Positions 10,024-19,665 are shown, numbered from the stretch's first letter. The stretch is 64,000 nt of DNA from Streptomyces sp. DH12 (GCF_020873895.1 NZ_JAHWGT010000025.1:1-64000); one strand, 5' to 3'. The notes: generated by a model from the sequence alone, not told the origin. Made by a program: numbers and translations.

Positions 10024-10589
10024 TGTTCGAACGGTTCACGAAGAACGCCCGGAGCACCGTCAAGGGCGCCGTCGCCCACGCGGAGCGGGCGGACGCCGAC
10101 GGCGTCACCGAGGAGCACCTGCTGCTCGCCCTGCTCGACCTGGACGCCGGCCCGTCCGCAGCCGCCCTCACCGCCCTCGGCGTCGACGGCCGGCGCGCCT
10201 CGGTGGAGGCGGCCCTGGCGGAGGCCCGGCGGCGAGGCGGCCTCACCAGGGCGGACACGGACGCCCTGGCCGACCTCGGCATCGACGTCACGGAGATCGT
10301 CGCCAAGGTCGAGGCGACCCACGGGGCGGGCGCCCTGGCGGGCGGCCGGAAGGCCGTACGCCCGCGCTCCCGTCGCCGGCCCTTCACCCGCCCGGCGAAG
10401 GACGTCCTGGAACGGTCCCTGCGCGTCGCCCTCGGCCGCGGGGACCGCCACATCGGCGACGAGCACCTCCTCCTCGCCCTGGCCGCCCGCCCGGGCGTCG
10501 TCGCCGACGTCCTCGCGGACCACGGGGCGACGTACGCCGCCCTGGCAGAGGCGCTGCCCACCGGGAGCGGCGCCGCCCGGCCGAGCTGA
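10023..10589 (+). CDS. Clp N-terminal-domain protein (ClpC2-like, no ATPase)
   Basis: A 188-aa protein made of Clp repeat-type motifs without any AAA+ module. It opens with MFERFTKNARSTVKGAV, the first helix of ClpC N-domains, followed by EEHLLLALLD; a second repeat appears late as GDEHLLLALAARPG. The middle is an Arg/Ala-rich linker (KAVRPRSRRRP). In mycobacteria the comparable ClpC2 protein binds the same ligands as the ClpC1 N-domain (cyclomarin, phosphoarginine) and acts as a sponge or adaptor. A similar adaptor or decoy role is inferred here. The ATG overlaps the HTH gene's stop, indicating a tight two-gene operon. Confidence 0.85.
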   Translation: MFERFTKNARSTVKGAVAHAERADADGVTEEHLLLALLDLDAGPSAAALTALGVDGRRASVEAALAEARRRGGLTRADTDALADLGIDVTEIVAKVEATHGAGALAGGRKAVRPRSRRRPFTRPAKDVLERSLRVALGRGDRHIGDEHLLLALAARPGVVADVLADHGATYAALAEALPTGSGAARPS

Positions 10590-10643
10590 CCGGGACCGCA
10601 CGACCGCGGCCGCCACCGACCGAGAGTCCGAGGAAACACCCGC

Positions 10644-11009
10644 ATGCCGACGTCCACGATCCTCCCCGCGCTGCCCTGGTTCCTGGCGGCGGCCCTCTTC
10701 CTCGCCTCCGAGGTCCGCGACCGGGCCTCCCGCGGGGGCGGGCGGCGGGGAGGCGTCCCCGCGCCGGCCGGGGTCCGCTGGCCCCGGGCGGGCGCCTTCA
10801 CCGGCGCCGCCCTGGCCGGAGCGGTCCTCGGCGGCCTGGTCGGTCCGGGGCTCCACCCGGCGTGGGCCGCGCTCCACGCCATCGCCTCGCTGGTGGTGTT
10901 CATCGCGCTGACGAGGTTCCTGGGCCGCTCGCCCGGCGCCGGGGCGACCACGGCGCTGTCCGCCCCCGCCGCCGCCTTCTCCTTCCTCCTCCCGGGCTGC
11001 CTCGCGTAG
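10644..11009 (+). CDS. Small integral membrane protein, unknown function
   Basis: A 121-aa protein with three or four hydrophobic segments: ILPALPWFLAAALFLASEV at the N-terminus, a glycine-rich pair around GAALAGAVLGGLVGPGL and AIASLVVFIALTRFLG, and a C-terminal stretch. An Arg/Gly-rich loop lies between the first and second segment. The ATG has GAGGAAA 16 bases upstream. It is 54 bases after the Clp N-domain gene on the same strand and may share its transcript. I recognise no family. Confidence 0.6.
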   Translation: MPTSTILPALPWFLAAALFLASEVRDRASRGGGRRGGVPAPAGVRWPRAGAFTGAALAGAVLGGLVGPGLHPAWAALHAIASLVVFIALTRFLGRSPGAGATTALSAPAAAFSFLLPGCLA

Positions 11010-11042
11010 GCCGGGGCGCGCCCGCCCGCGGCGTGTCCCGCT

Positions 11043-11071
11043 GATCCGGCCTGATCGACGAGACACCCCCT
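11043..11071 (+). repeat. 29-bp dispersed repeat, copy 1
   Basis: A 29-base sequence containing GGCCTGATCGAC and AGACACCCCCT recurs on the opposite strand at 58301-58329 with one difference. Both copies lie at the 3' ends of genes. It may be a relic of a mobile-element end or a dispersed intergenic repeat. Confidence 0.8.
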
Positions 11072-11089
11072 GGGTCGGGGCCGCGCCCC

Positions 11090-11143
11090 CTAGGTCCTGT
11101 CCGGAAAGTCCGGCCCAGGCGGGACTTCCCGGACAGGGCCTAG
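11090..11143. terminator. Large hairpin between convergent genes, spanning the PadR stop
   Basis: A 54-base near-perfect inverted repeat with outer arms CTAGGTCCTGTCCGG / CCGGACAGGGCCTAG. It ends at the PadR gene's TAG stop (11140-11142). It lies between the converging membrane-protein gene and the PadR gene, so it can terminate in both directions. Its length and near-symmetry, next to a dispersed repeat, also suit a decayed mobile-element end. Confidence 0.6.
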
Positions 11144-12054
11144 TGGCCCGGGCCGCGCAGCAGGGCCGTGAGGTGGTGGGCCGCCGCCGCGAGGTGGTGG
11201 CGGGCCTCGGTCAGCTGCGCGGGCGTCATGCCGTGGTCGCGGGCCGCGTCCCGGACGTCGTCGCGGAAGCGGTCCAGCAGCCGCTCCAGGTCCCGGGCGG
11301 GGTCGCCGGCCGTACCGGTGTCCGCGGCCCGCCACCGCTCCGGCTCCCCGTGCCGCTCCCGCCCCTCCGGCTCCCCGTGTCGCTGCGGCCCCGGGTCCTG
11401 GGCGGGTGGGAAAAGGCCGCCCAGGCCCTTGGTGAGCTCCGTGAGGCCCTCGCGGACCCCCGCGGGCCAGTCGCCCCGCGAGACGCGCTCCTGCACCCGC
11501 TGGGCGACCCGCAGCACCTCCTCGCGGGCTCGTTCCCGGGCCTCGGCCGCCTGGCGCCGCGCGGCCCGCGCCTCCTCACGCGCGCGGCGCGACTCGTCGC
11601 GGGCCCGCCGCGTCTGCTCCCGCCACTCCTGCCGGGCCCGCCGCAGCTCCTCCTCGGCGCCGCGCCACGCCTCCCCGTCCGCCGCCGCCCGCGGCCCGCC
11701 CGCCGCGCCCCGCACGTCGGTGCGCGGCCCCGCCCTGAGCCCGGCGGCCAGTTCGGCGACCGACGCGCGGATCTCCCGCTCCAGGTCGGCCAGCTCGCCA
11801 CCGCGCGCCGCCAGTTCGGCGCGCCCCGCCCCGGTGATCGAGTAGACCTTGCGGCCGCCTTCCGAGGCGTGCCGGACCAGCCCCTCCGCCTCCAGCTTCG
11901 CCAGGCGCGGGTAGACGGTGCCCGCCGACGGCGCGTACAGGCCCTGGAAGCGCTCCTCCAGCAGCCGGATCACCTCGTAACCGTGGCGCGGGGCCTCGTC
12001 GAGGAGCCTCAGCAGGTACAGCCGCAGACGGCCGTGGGCGAAGACGGAGGGCAT
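11140..12054 (-). CDS. PadR-family regulator with long charged coiled-coil extension
   Basis: Transcriptional regulator, 304 aa. Residues 1-80 form the PadR winged helix: RLYLLRLLDEAPRHGYEVIR, SAGTVYPRLAKLEAEGLV, and the wing EGGRKVYSITGAG. The remaining 220 residues are unusually long for PadR (typically 110-190 aa total). They hold an Arg/Glu-rich coiled coil (RRAREEARAARRQAAEARER), a segment that could contact membrane or protein (GDWPAGVREGLTELTKGLGGLF), and a C-terminal helical part rich in Ala/His. The ATG at 12054 has GGAAAGG upstream; 63 bases of open frame before it are unlikely to be coding. A 7-bp inverted repeat upstream is a candidate autoregulatory operator. The effector is unknown. 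Confidence 0.85.
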   Translation of the reverse strand: MPSVFAHGRLRLYLLRLLDEAPRHGYEVIRLLEERFQGLYAPSAGTVYPRLAKLEAEGLVRHASEGGRKVYSITGAGRAELAARGGELADLEREIRASVAELAAGLRAGPRTDVRGAAGGPRAAADGEAWRGAEEELRRARQEWREQTRRARDESRRAREEARAARRQAAEARERAREEVLRVAQRVQERVSRGDWPAGVREGLTELTKGLGGLFPPAQDPGPQRHGEPEGRERHGEPERWRAADTGTAGDPARDLERLLDRFRDDVRDAARDHGMTPAQLTEARHHLAAAAHHLTALLRGPGH

Positions 12055-12110
12055 GGCGCGGGACCTTTCCGGAAGGGGGCGTCGCCGACCGGTCCCGACG
12101 CCGCCGGAAC

Positions 12111-12147
12111 GCGGCATATCGCGTCGACCCGCACCACGATATGTCGC
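12111..12147. promoter_or_regulatory. Inverted repeat CATATCG-N15-CGATATG, probable PadR operator
   Basis: Arms at 12115-12121 and 12137-12143, extendable to 11 bp with one mismatch (GCGgCATATCG / GCGaCATATCG). It lies between the divergent PadR gene and the gene at 12202. AT-rich arms stand out in this GC-rich DNA. PadR regulators usually bind such sites in their own promoters. Confidence 0.6.
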
Positions 12148-12201
12148 GGGACGGGCACGTCAAGGCCGCCGGAATGCGCGAATTGTCCTAGCGTGGGGCG
12201 C

Positions 12202-13050
12202 ATGGACGCGACAACGACGGGCGCGCTGCTGCTGTGCCGGGCCGACATCGGCGCGGTCGCCGCCCCGGCGCACCTGCTGGGCGAAGACGTGGTGCTCACC
12301 CCCGCGGGCCCCGGCTGGAGCGCCGTCGTCCCCGAGGGGCGCCCCTGGCGCCACGGGGCGGCACCCGTCGAACGCGTCGCCACCGGCTGGGCCACCGCCC
12401 TCGCGGTGGGCGCCCCCTGGCCGGTGGTCGCCCTGTGGTGGGACGGCGACCGCGCGGGCTGCACCCTCGCCGCCGGCTTCCGCAGGCCCGTCGACTACAC
12501 CTGGCTCGCCGACGGCACCCCCGCGGGCGAGGACGAGGCCGTGCTCACCTTCGCCGAACGCCTCGGCCTCGACCCGGTCCTCGACGTCCAGGACCTCCAG
12601 GCCCTCACCCGCGACGACCCGGACGCCGACGCCCGGGCCCGCCTGGTGGGCCTCCTCGCCGTCCTCGGCCGCCTCGGGGTGCGGCTCCCGCCGGGCGTCC
12701 AGCCCGGCGAGCCCTCGGCCCGCCTGCGTGCCGCCGCCCGCGCCCGCCCCGACGCCCGCACGGCCGAGGGCCGCGGCCTGCGCGACGCCGTACGGGCCGA
12801 ACTGGACGCCGCCGAGCACGGCAGGCTCGGCCCCTGGCTGCGCGGCCCGCGCGCCCGCGCCCTGGCCGCGGCCCAGCTGGCCGCGGGGCTGCCCCTCACC
12901 GCCTGGGCCCTCACCCGCCGCCCGCCCGGCGTCGGCTGGGCCTGCGCGGGGGCGCTGCTCGCCCTCCAGGGCGCGTTGGGGCTCGCGTACGACCGGATGC
13001 GCGCGACCGGCCCGCCGGCGGCACCGCCGCGGCGTCCGCCCGGCGGCTGA
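12202..13050 (+). CDS. Conserved-looking hypothetical protein with C-terminal membrane helices
   Basis: A 282-aa protein that I cannot assign to a named family. The first 110 residues look like a soluble alpha/beta domain (ALLLCRADIGAVAAPAHLLG, WPVVALWWDGDRAGCTLAAGF, VDYTWLADG). The centre is Ala/Arg/Asp-rich and helical. The C-terminus has two hydrophobic helices (RALAAAQLAAGLPLTAWALT and GVGWACAGALLALQGALGLA). The ATG follows a TAGCGT -10-like box (12189-12194) by seven bases, so it is probably leaderless. It is divergent from the PadR regulator and converges on the DUF6104 gene, the stops being adjacent. Confidence 0.7.
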   Translation: MDATTTGALLLCRADIGAVAAPAHLLGEDVVLTPAGPGWSAVVPEGRPWRHGAAPVERVATGWATALAVGAPWPVVALWWDGDRAGCTLAAGFRRPVDYTWLADGTPAGEDEAVLTFAERLGLDPVLDVQDLQALTRDDPDADARARLVGLLAVLGRLGVRLPPGVQPGEPSARLRAAARARPDARTAEGRGLRDAVRAELDAAEHGRLGPWLRGPRARALAAAQLAAGLPLTAWALTRRPPGVGWACAGALLALQGALGLAYDRMRATGPPAAPPRRPPGG

Positions 13051-13230
13051 CTACTCGTCGTCCTCGTCGTCCAGCCGCGCCAGCCAGGTCGCCAGCCGCT
13101 CGACCGGCACCTCGAAGTCGGGGTTCAGGTCGACGAAGGTCCGCAGCTGCTCGGCGAGCCAGGCGAAGCTGACCTCCTCCTCGCCACGCCGGCTCTCCAG
13201 CTCCTCGATGCCACGATCGGTGAAGTACAA
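13051..13230 (-). CDS. DUF6104-type small acidic protein with TTG start
   Basis: A 59-aa protein that is easily missed because it starts with TTG at 13230. AGGAG lies seven bases upstream of that codon, and the family begins at exactly this residue (YFTDRGIEELESRRG). The middle is EEEVSFAWLAEQLRTFVDLN, followed by PDFEVPVERLATWLARL and an Asp/Glu tail. Function unknown. It matches a short protein conserved in streptomycetes that I know as DUF6104. It lies downstream of kgd in tail-to-tail contact with the gene ending at 13050. Confidence 0.85.
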   Translation of the reverse strand: MYFTDRGIEELESRRGEEEVSFAWLAEQLRTFVDLNPDFEVPVERLATWLARLDDEDDE

Positions 13231-13426
13231 GACGGTGCTCCTGATTTGCCCGCGGCCGGTCGGCCGACACTGCCTCCCAGCCTAGGACGGACCACCGGCG
13301 GCGCGTGTCGAAGGGTCCCTCCGAGTACGCCGGTACGCCGGCAGGCCCGCACGCCGTACGCCGGAGGGCCCGGCACCCGTGACCAACGGGTGCCGGGCCC
13401 TCCGGCCGTGCGTGCGGTGCCGCCGG

Positions 13427-16400
13427 TCAGACCTCGAAGACCTCGGACACCAGCTGCGCCTGCTCCGCCTGGTGGCGCTTGGCCGAGCCGACCGCCGGGG
13501 AGGAGCTGTGCGGCCGCGAGATGCGGCGCAGGCGCTCGCCCTGCGGGATGTCCGCGCCGACCGCCAGGTCCAGGTGGTCGATGAGGTTCAGCGCGATGAA
13601 CGGCCACGCGCCCTGGTTCGCCGGCTCCTCCTGCGCCCAGATGTACTTCTCGGCGTTGGAGTACTTGGCGATCTCCGCCTGGAGTTCGGCGCCCGGCAGC
13701 GGGTACAGCCGCTCCAGCCGGATGATCGCCGTGTCCGTGGCGCCGCGCTTCTGCCGCTCGGCCTCCAGGTCGTAGTAGACCTTGCCGGCGCAGAAGACGA
13801 CCCGGCGGACGGCGGCCGGGTCGGCCGACGCGTCACCGATGACCGGGCGGAACGAGCCCTGCGTGAACTCCTCCATCTTCGACGCGGCGGCCTTCAGGCG
13901 CAGCATCGACTTCGGGGTGAAGACCACCAGCGGCTTGTGGTGCGGGTTGTGCACCTGCCACCGCAGGAGGTGGAAGTAGTTCGACGGCAGCGTCGGCATG
14001 GCGACCGTCATGTTGTTCTGCGCGCACATCTGGAGGAAGCGCTCCGGGCGGGCGGACGAGTGGTCCGGGCCCTGGCCCTCGTAGCCGTGCGGCAGGAGCA
14101 GCGTGACGCCGGAGGTCTGGCCCCACTTCTGCTCGGCGGAGGAGATGAACTCGTCGACGACCGTCTGCGCGCCGTTGACGAAGTCGCCGAACTGCGCCTC
14201 CCACATGACCAGCGCGTCCGGGCGGGCCAGGGAGTAGCCGTACTCGAAGCCCATCGCCGCGTACTCGCTGAGCAGCGAGTCGTAGACGTTGTACCGGGCC
14301 TGCTCGTCCGCGAGGTAGAGCAGCGGCGTGTAGTCCTCGTTGGTCTCCTGGTCGACCAGGACCGCGTGGCGCTGGCCGAACGTGCCGCGGCGGGAGTCCT
14401 GGCCGGCGAGGCGGACCGGGGTGCCCTCCATCAGCAGCGAGCCGATGGCCAGCGTCTCGCCCATGCCCCAGTCGATCGTGCCGTCGTAGATCGACTGCGC
14501 GCGGCGCTGGAGCTGCGGCAGCAGCCGCGGGTGGACGGTGACGTGGTCGGGGATGTTGACCTGGGACTCGGCGATCCGCTTGACGACCTCCTGCGTGACG
14601 GCCGTGTTCAGGCCCTCCGCGGGGAAGCCGGCCTGCGGGTCGACGGCCATGCCGCCACCGGGCTGCCCGGTGGCCTCGCGCACCTCGGTGAAGACCTTCT
14701 CCAGCTGGCCCTGGAAGTCCTGGAGCGCCTGCTCCGCCTCCTCCAGGGTGATGTCGCCGCGACCGATCAGGGACTCGGTGTACAGCTTGCGCACCGAGCG
14801 CTTCTTGTCGATCAGCGAGACCATCGCCGGGTTGGTGAACTGCGGGTTGTCGCCCTCGTTGTGCCCGCGGCGGCGGTAGCAGATGAGGTCGATCACGACG
14901 TCCTTGTTGAACGTCTGGCGGAACTCGAAGGCGAGCCGCGCCACGCGGACGCACGCCTCCGGGTCGTCGCCGTTCACGTGGAAGATCGGCGCCTCGATCA
15001 TGCGGGCCACGTCGGTGGCGTACATCGAGGAGCGCGACGACTCCGGCGCGGCGGTGAAGCCGACCTGGTTGTTGATGACGACGTGCACCGTGCCGCCGGT
15101 GCGGTAGCCGCGCAGCTGCGACATGTTCAGCGTCTCGGCGACGACGCCCTGGCCCGCGAAGGCCGCGTCGCCGTGGAGGGCGATGGGCAGGACGGTGAAG
15201 TCCGTGCCGGCCTTGCCGATGATGTCCTGCTTGGCGCGGACGACGCCCTCCAGGACCGGGTCGACGGCCTCCAGGTGGGAGGGGTTGGCGACCAGGCTGA
15301 CCTTGATCTGCTCGCCGTCGAGGCCGGTGAAGGTCCCCTCGGCGCCCAGGTGGTACTTCACGTCGCCGGAGCCGTGCATCGACTTCGGGTCGAGGTTGCC
15401 CTCGAACTCGCGGAAGATCTGCGCGTACGACTTGCCGACGATGTTCGCGAGGACGTTCAGCCGGCCGCGGTGGGCCATGCCGATGACGACCTCGTCCAGG
15501 CGGGACTCGGCCGCCGAGTCGATCACCGCGTCGAGCAGCGGGATGACGGACTCGCCGCCCTCCAGGCTGAAGCGCTTCTGGCCGACGTACTTGGTCTGCA
15601 GGAACGTCTCGAACGCCTCGGCGGCGTTCAGCCGGCGCAGGATGCGCAGCTGCTCCTCGCGCTCCGGCTTGGAGTGCGGGCGCTCGACGCGGTCCTGGAT
15701 CCACTTGCGCTGCTTCGGGTCCTGGATGTGCATGAACTCGATGCCGGTGGTGCGGCAGTACGAGTCGCGCAGGACGCCGAGGATGTCCCGCAGCTTCATC
15801 ATCGACCGGCCGCCGAAGCCGCCGACCGCGAACTCCCGCTCCAGGTCCCACAGGGTGAGGCCGTGCTCGGTGATGTCCAGGTCGGGGTGCTTGCGCTGGC
15901 GGTACTCCAGCGGGTCGGTGTCGGCCATCACGTGGCCGCGGACCCGGTAGGAGTGGATCAGCTCGAAGACGCGCGCGGCCTTCGTGACGTCGTCGTCGTG
16001 CGAGGCGTCGATGTCCTTGAGCCAGCGGACCGGCTCGTAGGGGATGCGCAGCGACTTGAAGACATCGTCGTAGAAGTCGTTCTCGCCGAGGAGGAGGCTC
16101 GCCACGATCCGCAGGAACTCGCCGGAGGCGGCGCCCTGGATGACCCGGTGGTCGTACGTCGAGGTGAGGGTCATCACCTTCGAGATGCCCAGCTTGTTCA
16201 GGGTGTCCTGCGAGGTGCCCTGGAACTCGGCCGGGTAGTCCATCGAGCCGACACCCATGATCACCGACTGGCCGGGCATCAGGCGCGGCACGGAGTGGAC
16301 CGTGCCGAGGCCGCCCGGGTTGGTCAGCGAGACGGTGACGCCGGTGAAGTCGTCCATCGTCAGCTTGTTGGCGCGGGCGCGCCGGACGATGTCCTCGTAC

Positions 16401-17257
16401 GCCTGCCAGAACTCGAAGAAGCCGAGCGTCTCGGCCTTCTTGATGGCCGCGACGACGAGCTGGCGGTCGCCGTTGGGCTTGACCAGGTCGATGGCGAGGC
16501 CGAGATTGACGTGCTCCGGCTTCACCAGCGTGGGCTTGCCGTCCTTGATCTGGTACGACCAGTTCATGGAGGGCATGGCCTTGATCGCCTGCACCATGGC
16601 GTAGCCGATGATGTGCGTGAAGGAGATCTTCCCGCCGCGGGCCCGCTTCAGGTGGTTGTTGATGACGATGCGGTTGTCGAACAGCAGCTTCACCGGGACC
16701 GCGCGCACCGAGGTGGCGGTCGGCATCTCCAGCGAGGCGTCCATGTTCTTCGCCACGGCGCCGGCGGGGCCGCGCAGCGTCACGAACTCCGGACCCGCCG
16801 CGGACTCCGCGGGCGGGGCGGCCTTCGCGGGCGCCGGCTTGGCGGGCGCCGGCTTGGCGGCGGGGGCCGCGGCGGCGGGCTTCGGCTGGGCCGGAGCCGG
16901 AGCCGGGGCCTGCGCGGGCGCGGACGGCGCCGGCTGCGCGGCGGGTGCGGGCTGCGCGGGGGCGGCGGGGGCCTGTGCGGTGGGCGCCTCCGCCGCCGGG
17001 GCCGGCGTCACCGTGCCCGCGGCCCCCGAGGCCGCGGGGGTGTCGCCGGCGGGCTCGTCCGCCGAGCCGGACGCGCCCGGCTTGTAGTCGGCGAAGAAGT
17101 CCCACCAGGCGCGGTCGACCGAATTTGGGTCCTGGAGGTACTGCTGGTAGATCTCGTCGACGAGCCACTCGTTGGCGCCGAAGGCGGCCGCAGGGTTTTG
17201 GCCCTGGCCGTCTTGGTCGGTCGAGATGCTCGAGTTACTGGGGGACTGAGACGACAC
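13427..17257 (-). CDS. kgd: Multifunctional 2-oxoglutarate dehydrogenase/decarboxylase E1-E2 (Kgd)
   Basis: TCA-cycle enzyme, 1276 aa. In order: a short N-terminal E1 dimer segment ([19 protein letters not shown]), an Ala/Pro-rich linker of about 100 residues, a succinyltransferase-like E2 catalytic domain ([20 protein letters not shown]), then the thiamine-diphosphate E1 domains ([25 protein letters not shown], and [18 protein letters not shown]). This fused layout is the actinobacterial Kgd type, which works with DlaT/Lpd and is inhibited by GarA/OdhI-like FHA proteins. The GTG at 17257 ([13 protein letters not shown]) matches the family start and has AGAGGG upstream. Confidence 0.96.
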   Translation of the reverse strand: MSSQSPSNSSISTDQDGQGQNPAAAFGANEWLVDEIYQQYLQDPNSVDRAWWDFFADYKPGASGSADEPAGDTPAASGAAGTVTPAPAAEAPTAQAPAAPAQPAPAAQPAPSAPAQAPAPAPAQPKPAAAAPAAKPAPAKPAPAKAAPPAESAAGPEFVTLRGPAGAVAKNMDASLEMPTATSVRAVPVKLLFDNRIVINNHLKRARGGKISFTHIIGYAMVQAIKAMPSMNWSYQIKDGKPTLVKPEHVNLGLAIDLVKPNGDRQLVVAAIKKAETLGFFEFWQAYEDIVRRARANKLTMDDFTGVTVSLTNPGGLGTVHSVPRLMPGQSVIMGVGSMDYPAEFQGTSQDTLNKLGISKVMTLTSTYDHRVIQGAASGEFLRIVASLLLGENDFYDDVFKSLRIPYEPVRWLKDIDASHDDDVTKAARVFELIHSYRVRGHVMADTDPLEYRQRKHPDLDITEHGLTLWDLEREFAVGGFGGRSMMKLRDILGVLRDSYCRTTGIEFMHIQDPKQRKWIQDRVERPHSKPEREEQLRILRRLNAAEAFETFLQTKYVGQKRFSLEGGESVIPLLDAVIDSAAESRLDEVVIGMAHRGRLNVLANIVGKSYAQIFREFEGNLDPKSMHGSGDVKYHLGAEGTFTGLDGEQIKVSLVANPSHLEAVDPVLEGVVRAKQDIIGKAGTDFTVLPIALHGDAAFAGQGVVAETLNMSQLRGYRTGGTVHVVINNQVGFTAAPESSRSSMYATDVARMIEAPIFHVNGDDPEACVRVARLAFEFRQTFNKDVVIDLICYRRRGHNEGDNPQFTNPAMVSLIDKKRSVRKLYTESLIGRGDITLEEAEQALQDFQGQLEKVFTEVREATGQPGGGMAVDPQAGFPAEGLNTAVTQEVVKRIAESQVNIPDHVTVHPRLLPQLQRRAQSIYDGTIDWGMGETLAIGSLLMEGTPVRLAGQDSRRGTFGQRHAVLVDQETNEDYTPLLYLADEQARYNVYDSLLSEYAAMGFEYGYSLARPDALVMWEAQFGDFVNGAQTVVDEFISSAEQKWGQTSGVTLLLPHGYEGQGPDHSSARPERFLQMCAQNNMTVAMPTLPSNYFHLLRWQVHNPHHKPLVVFTPKSMLRLKAAASKMEEFTQGSFRPVIGDASADPAAVRRVVFCAGKVYYDLEAERQKRGATDTAIIRLERLYPLPGAELQAEIAKYSNAEKYIWAQEEPANQGAWPFIALNLIDHLDLAVGADIPQGERLRRISRPHSSSPAVGSAKRHQAEQAQLVSEVFEV

Positions 17258-17558
17258 GGCGGCAACCGCCCTCTTCCGCTTCACAAGGTGATGGACAGCG
17301 GGAATCAAGGCTACGCCTCTCCCGGCGGGAGGTGCAGGCCGGGCGTGCCATCGTCGCGCACATCACATCGAACGACGAGTTTCGCGGGAAGAAATGGCGG
17401 GAAACAAGCGTGGTTCGGTGATGACCCGCTGTGACCGGGTAGCGCGCGTCGGAGCTGCGGTCACCTGCGGTCCGCACCCCTGACCGGCTCCGTCCCCCTC
17501 CGCGCCGGTACGCCGTACTGGTACACGGACGGAGAACGGTTCCGGTTCGAACCCTATG
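17258..17558 (-). promoter_or_regulatory. kgd upstream region
   Basis: 301 bases between the sensor-kinase stop and the kgd start, both on the minus strand. A perfect TTGACA (17557-17562) overlaps the kinase stop codon but has no good -10 partner. No gene or strong hairpin is seen. Confidence 0.35.
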
Positions 17559-18851
17559 TCAACCGCGCGGTCGGGGAATCCCCGGAAGGGTGACGAGGAT
17601 GCGGCAGCCGCGCGCCGATTCGGCCACACCGATACGGCCACCGTGCAGATCGACCGCCCAGCGGGCGATGGCCAGGCCCAGCCCCGTACCGCCGTCGCTG
17701 CCCGGCCCGTGCGGTGCGGGGACGCTGCCCCGGTTGAACCGCTCGAAGACCTTGTGCCGCTCCGACGGAGGGATGCCGGGCCCGTCGTCCAGGACCTCCA
17801 GGTCCAGCGAACCGGGGGAGGAGCCGCGGCGGGCCCGCACCGTGACGCGGCCGTGCGGCGGCGAGTGCTTCACGGCGTTGTCGACGAGGTTCGCCACCAC
17901 CTGGTGGAGCCGCTCGACGTCGGCGTGGGCGGTCAGCTCGGGCGGGGACACGTCCAGGTGCAGGTGCACGTCCGTACGGGTATGGGGGCGGCCGCCGGCG
18001 CCGACGGCGCGCTGCGACGCGGCGAGGCTGGCCTCCTTGAGGACGCCCGACAGATAGGGCCACACCTCGAAGGGGCGGCGGCGCAGCGGGACGACGCCGT
18101 TGTCCAGGCGGGACAGGTCCAGCAGCGTCTCCACCAGGCGGCCCAGCCGCTCGGTCTGCGCCAGGGCCGTGCGCATGGTCTCCGGGTCGGCCGCCGAGAC
18201 GCCGTCCACGACGTTCTCCAGGACGGCCCGCAGCGCGGCGATGGGCGTGCGCAGCTCGTGCGACACGTTGGCGACCAGCTCCTTGCGGTGCCGGTCGACC
18301 GCCTCCAGGTCGTCCGCCATGCGGTTGATCGTCTCGGCGAGGTCGCCCAGCTCGTCCCGGCGCCCCGCGCCGCGCACCCGGCGGGTGTAGTCGCCGTGCG
18401 ATATGCCCTTGGCGACGGTGTTCATCTCGTCCAGCGGCGCGGTGAGGCCGTGCGCCACGAACTGGGTGAGCAGCAGCGTGGCGATCACCGAGAAGACGGT
18501 GATGAACCGCAGCTCGGTCTCCGTCCGCAGGGCCACCAGGAGCAGGCCGGTGGTGATGAAGACGGAGACCACGACGAGCGTGCCGAGCTTCGTCTTGATG
18601 GAGATGGTGACCGGGCCGAGCCGCCCGCGCCGCCGGGCGCGGCCGCCCGCCCGGCAGCGGCCGCCCGACGGCCGCCCCGCCCCGTGGTCCGCGCCTCGGG
18701 GCGTCCCGTGGTCCGTCGCGCGCTCCGTCCCGTGGCCTGACCCGGGGTCCGGCGCCGGGTCGGTCGTCCCGTCGGGTGCCGGGTCCGTCGTGCGGTCCGG
18801 CTCAGGGTCCGGGGCCCGGTCCGCGCGAGCCCGCGGGCGGCCTCGGCTCAT
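17559..18851 (-). CDS. OmpR-partner sensor histidine kinase
   Basis: Membrane histidine kinase, 430 aa. The first 80 residues are a Asp/Pro/Arg-rich low-complexity tail with repeated TTDPAPD-like units. Two close membrane segments follow (LGTLVVVSVFITTGLLLVAL and ITVFSVIATLLLTQFVAHGL) with almost no external loop, so it probably senses something in or at the membrane. Then come a HAMP domain, the H-box VSHELRTPIAALRAV, the N-box LHQVVANLVDNAVKHS, DDGPGIP and GGTGLGLAI. The ATG overlaps the regulator's stop by four bases. If the low-complexity N-terminus is not translated, a GTG start near VTISIKTKLG would give a family-typical protein. Confidence 0.9.
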   Translation of the reverse strand: MSRGRPRARADRAPDPEPDRTTDPAPDGTTDPAPDPGSGHGTERATDHGTPRGADHGAGRPSGGRCRAGGRARRRGRLGPVTISIKTKLGTLVVVSVFITTGLLLVALRTETELRFITVFSVIATLLLTQFVAHGLTAPLDEMNTVAKGISHGDYTRRVRGAGRRDELGDLAETINRMADDLEAVDRHRKELVANVSHELRTPIAALRAVLENVVDGVSAADPETMRTALAQTERLGRLVETLLDLSRLDNGVVPLRRRPFEVWPYLSGVLKEASLAASQRAVGAGGRPHTRTDVHLHLDVSPPELTAHADVERLHQVVANLVDNAVKHSPPHGRVTVRARRGSSPGSLDLEVLDDGPGIPPSERHKVFERFNRGSVPAPHGPGSDGGTGLGLAIARWAVDLHGGRIGVAESARGCRILVTLPGIPRPRG

Positions 18852-19585
18852 GGCGCCGGGGTCTCCAGGGCGTATCCCACCCCGTGCACCGTGCGGATCC
18901 GCTCGGCGCCGATCTTCCGGCGCAGCGCCTTGATGTGGCTGTCCACGGTGCGGGTGCCCGAGGCGTCCGCCCAGTCCCACACCTCCGCGAGCAGCTGCTC
19001 GCGGGAGAGGACCGCGCGCGGGGTGTTGGCCAGGCAGACCAGCAGGTCGAACTCGGTCGGCGTCAGGTGCACGTCGTCGTTCCTGACGCGCACACGGCGC
19101 TGGGCGTGGTCGATCTCCAGCTCGCCGAGGCGCAGGATGCCGCTGCGCGGGGTGACCGCGGCCAGGGCGGCCCGCTCGACGCGCCGCAGCAGCACGTGGA
19201 CCCGGGCCACCAGCTCCCGCATGGAGAACGGCTTGGTCATGTAGTCGTCGGCGCCGACGCCGAGACCGACCAGCATGTCCGTCTCGTCGTCCCGCGCGGT
19301 GAGCATCAGGACCGGTACGGGCCGCTGGGCCTGGACCCGGCGGCAGACCTCCAGGCCGTCGAAGCCGGGCAGCATGACGTCCAGGACCATCAGGTCCGGC
19401 TGCCACGCCTCGGCGGCGTCGACCGCCGCCGGACCGTCCGACGCGGTCTGGACCAGGAACCCCTCCGCCCGCAGCCGGGCGGAGATGGCCTCCACGATGG
19501 TCGCGTCGTCCTCGACGACGAGGACCCGGCGCTGCGTACCCGGCGTGACCGCGCTGCCGGTGTGGCTGGTGTGTGCGTGCTCCAT
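18848..19585 (-). CDS. OmpR/PhoB-family response regulator
   Basis: Response regulator, 245 aa. The receiver domain has VLVVEDD, the phosphoacceptor Asp in DLMVLDVMLPG, LTARD and the conserved Lys in YMTKPFSMREL. The C-terminal winged helix shows LTPTEFDLLVCLANTP, SREQLLAEVWDW and TVDSHIKALRRKIG. It is coupled to the sensor-kinase gene by an ATGA overlap and transcribed first. The ATG at 19585 follows a GGGGCGGGG stretch. Targets are unknown; the adjacent kgd gene is on the same strand but has its own 300-base upstream region. Confidence 0.94.
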   Translation of the reverse strand: MEHAHTSHTGSAVTPGTQRRVLVVEDDATIVEAISARLRAEGFLVQTASDGPAAVDAAEAWQPDLMVLDVMLPGFDGLEVCRRVQAQRPVPVLMLTARDDETDMLVGLGVGADDYMTKPFSMRELVARVHVLLRRVERAALAAVTPRSGILRLGELEIDHAQRRVRVRNDDVHLTPTEFDLLVCLANTPRAVLSREQLLAEVWDWADASGTRTVDSHIKALRRKIGAERIRTVHGVGYALETPAP

Positions 19586-19665
19586 GCCCCGCCCCCGTCG
19601 CGTCCTGCGCGAGCTGTAGATCCGTGCGTTCCGGCAACAACATAAAGGCAGCGACCGCGTCCAGG

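Noticed and set aside
13379-17434. A 1351-codon plus-strand open frame opposite kgd
   Set aside because: It is a mirror of the kgd gene caused by high-GC codon bias. It has no family motifs, while the minus-strand frame gives a complete Kgd.
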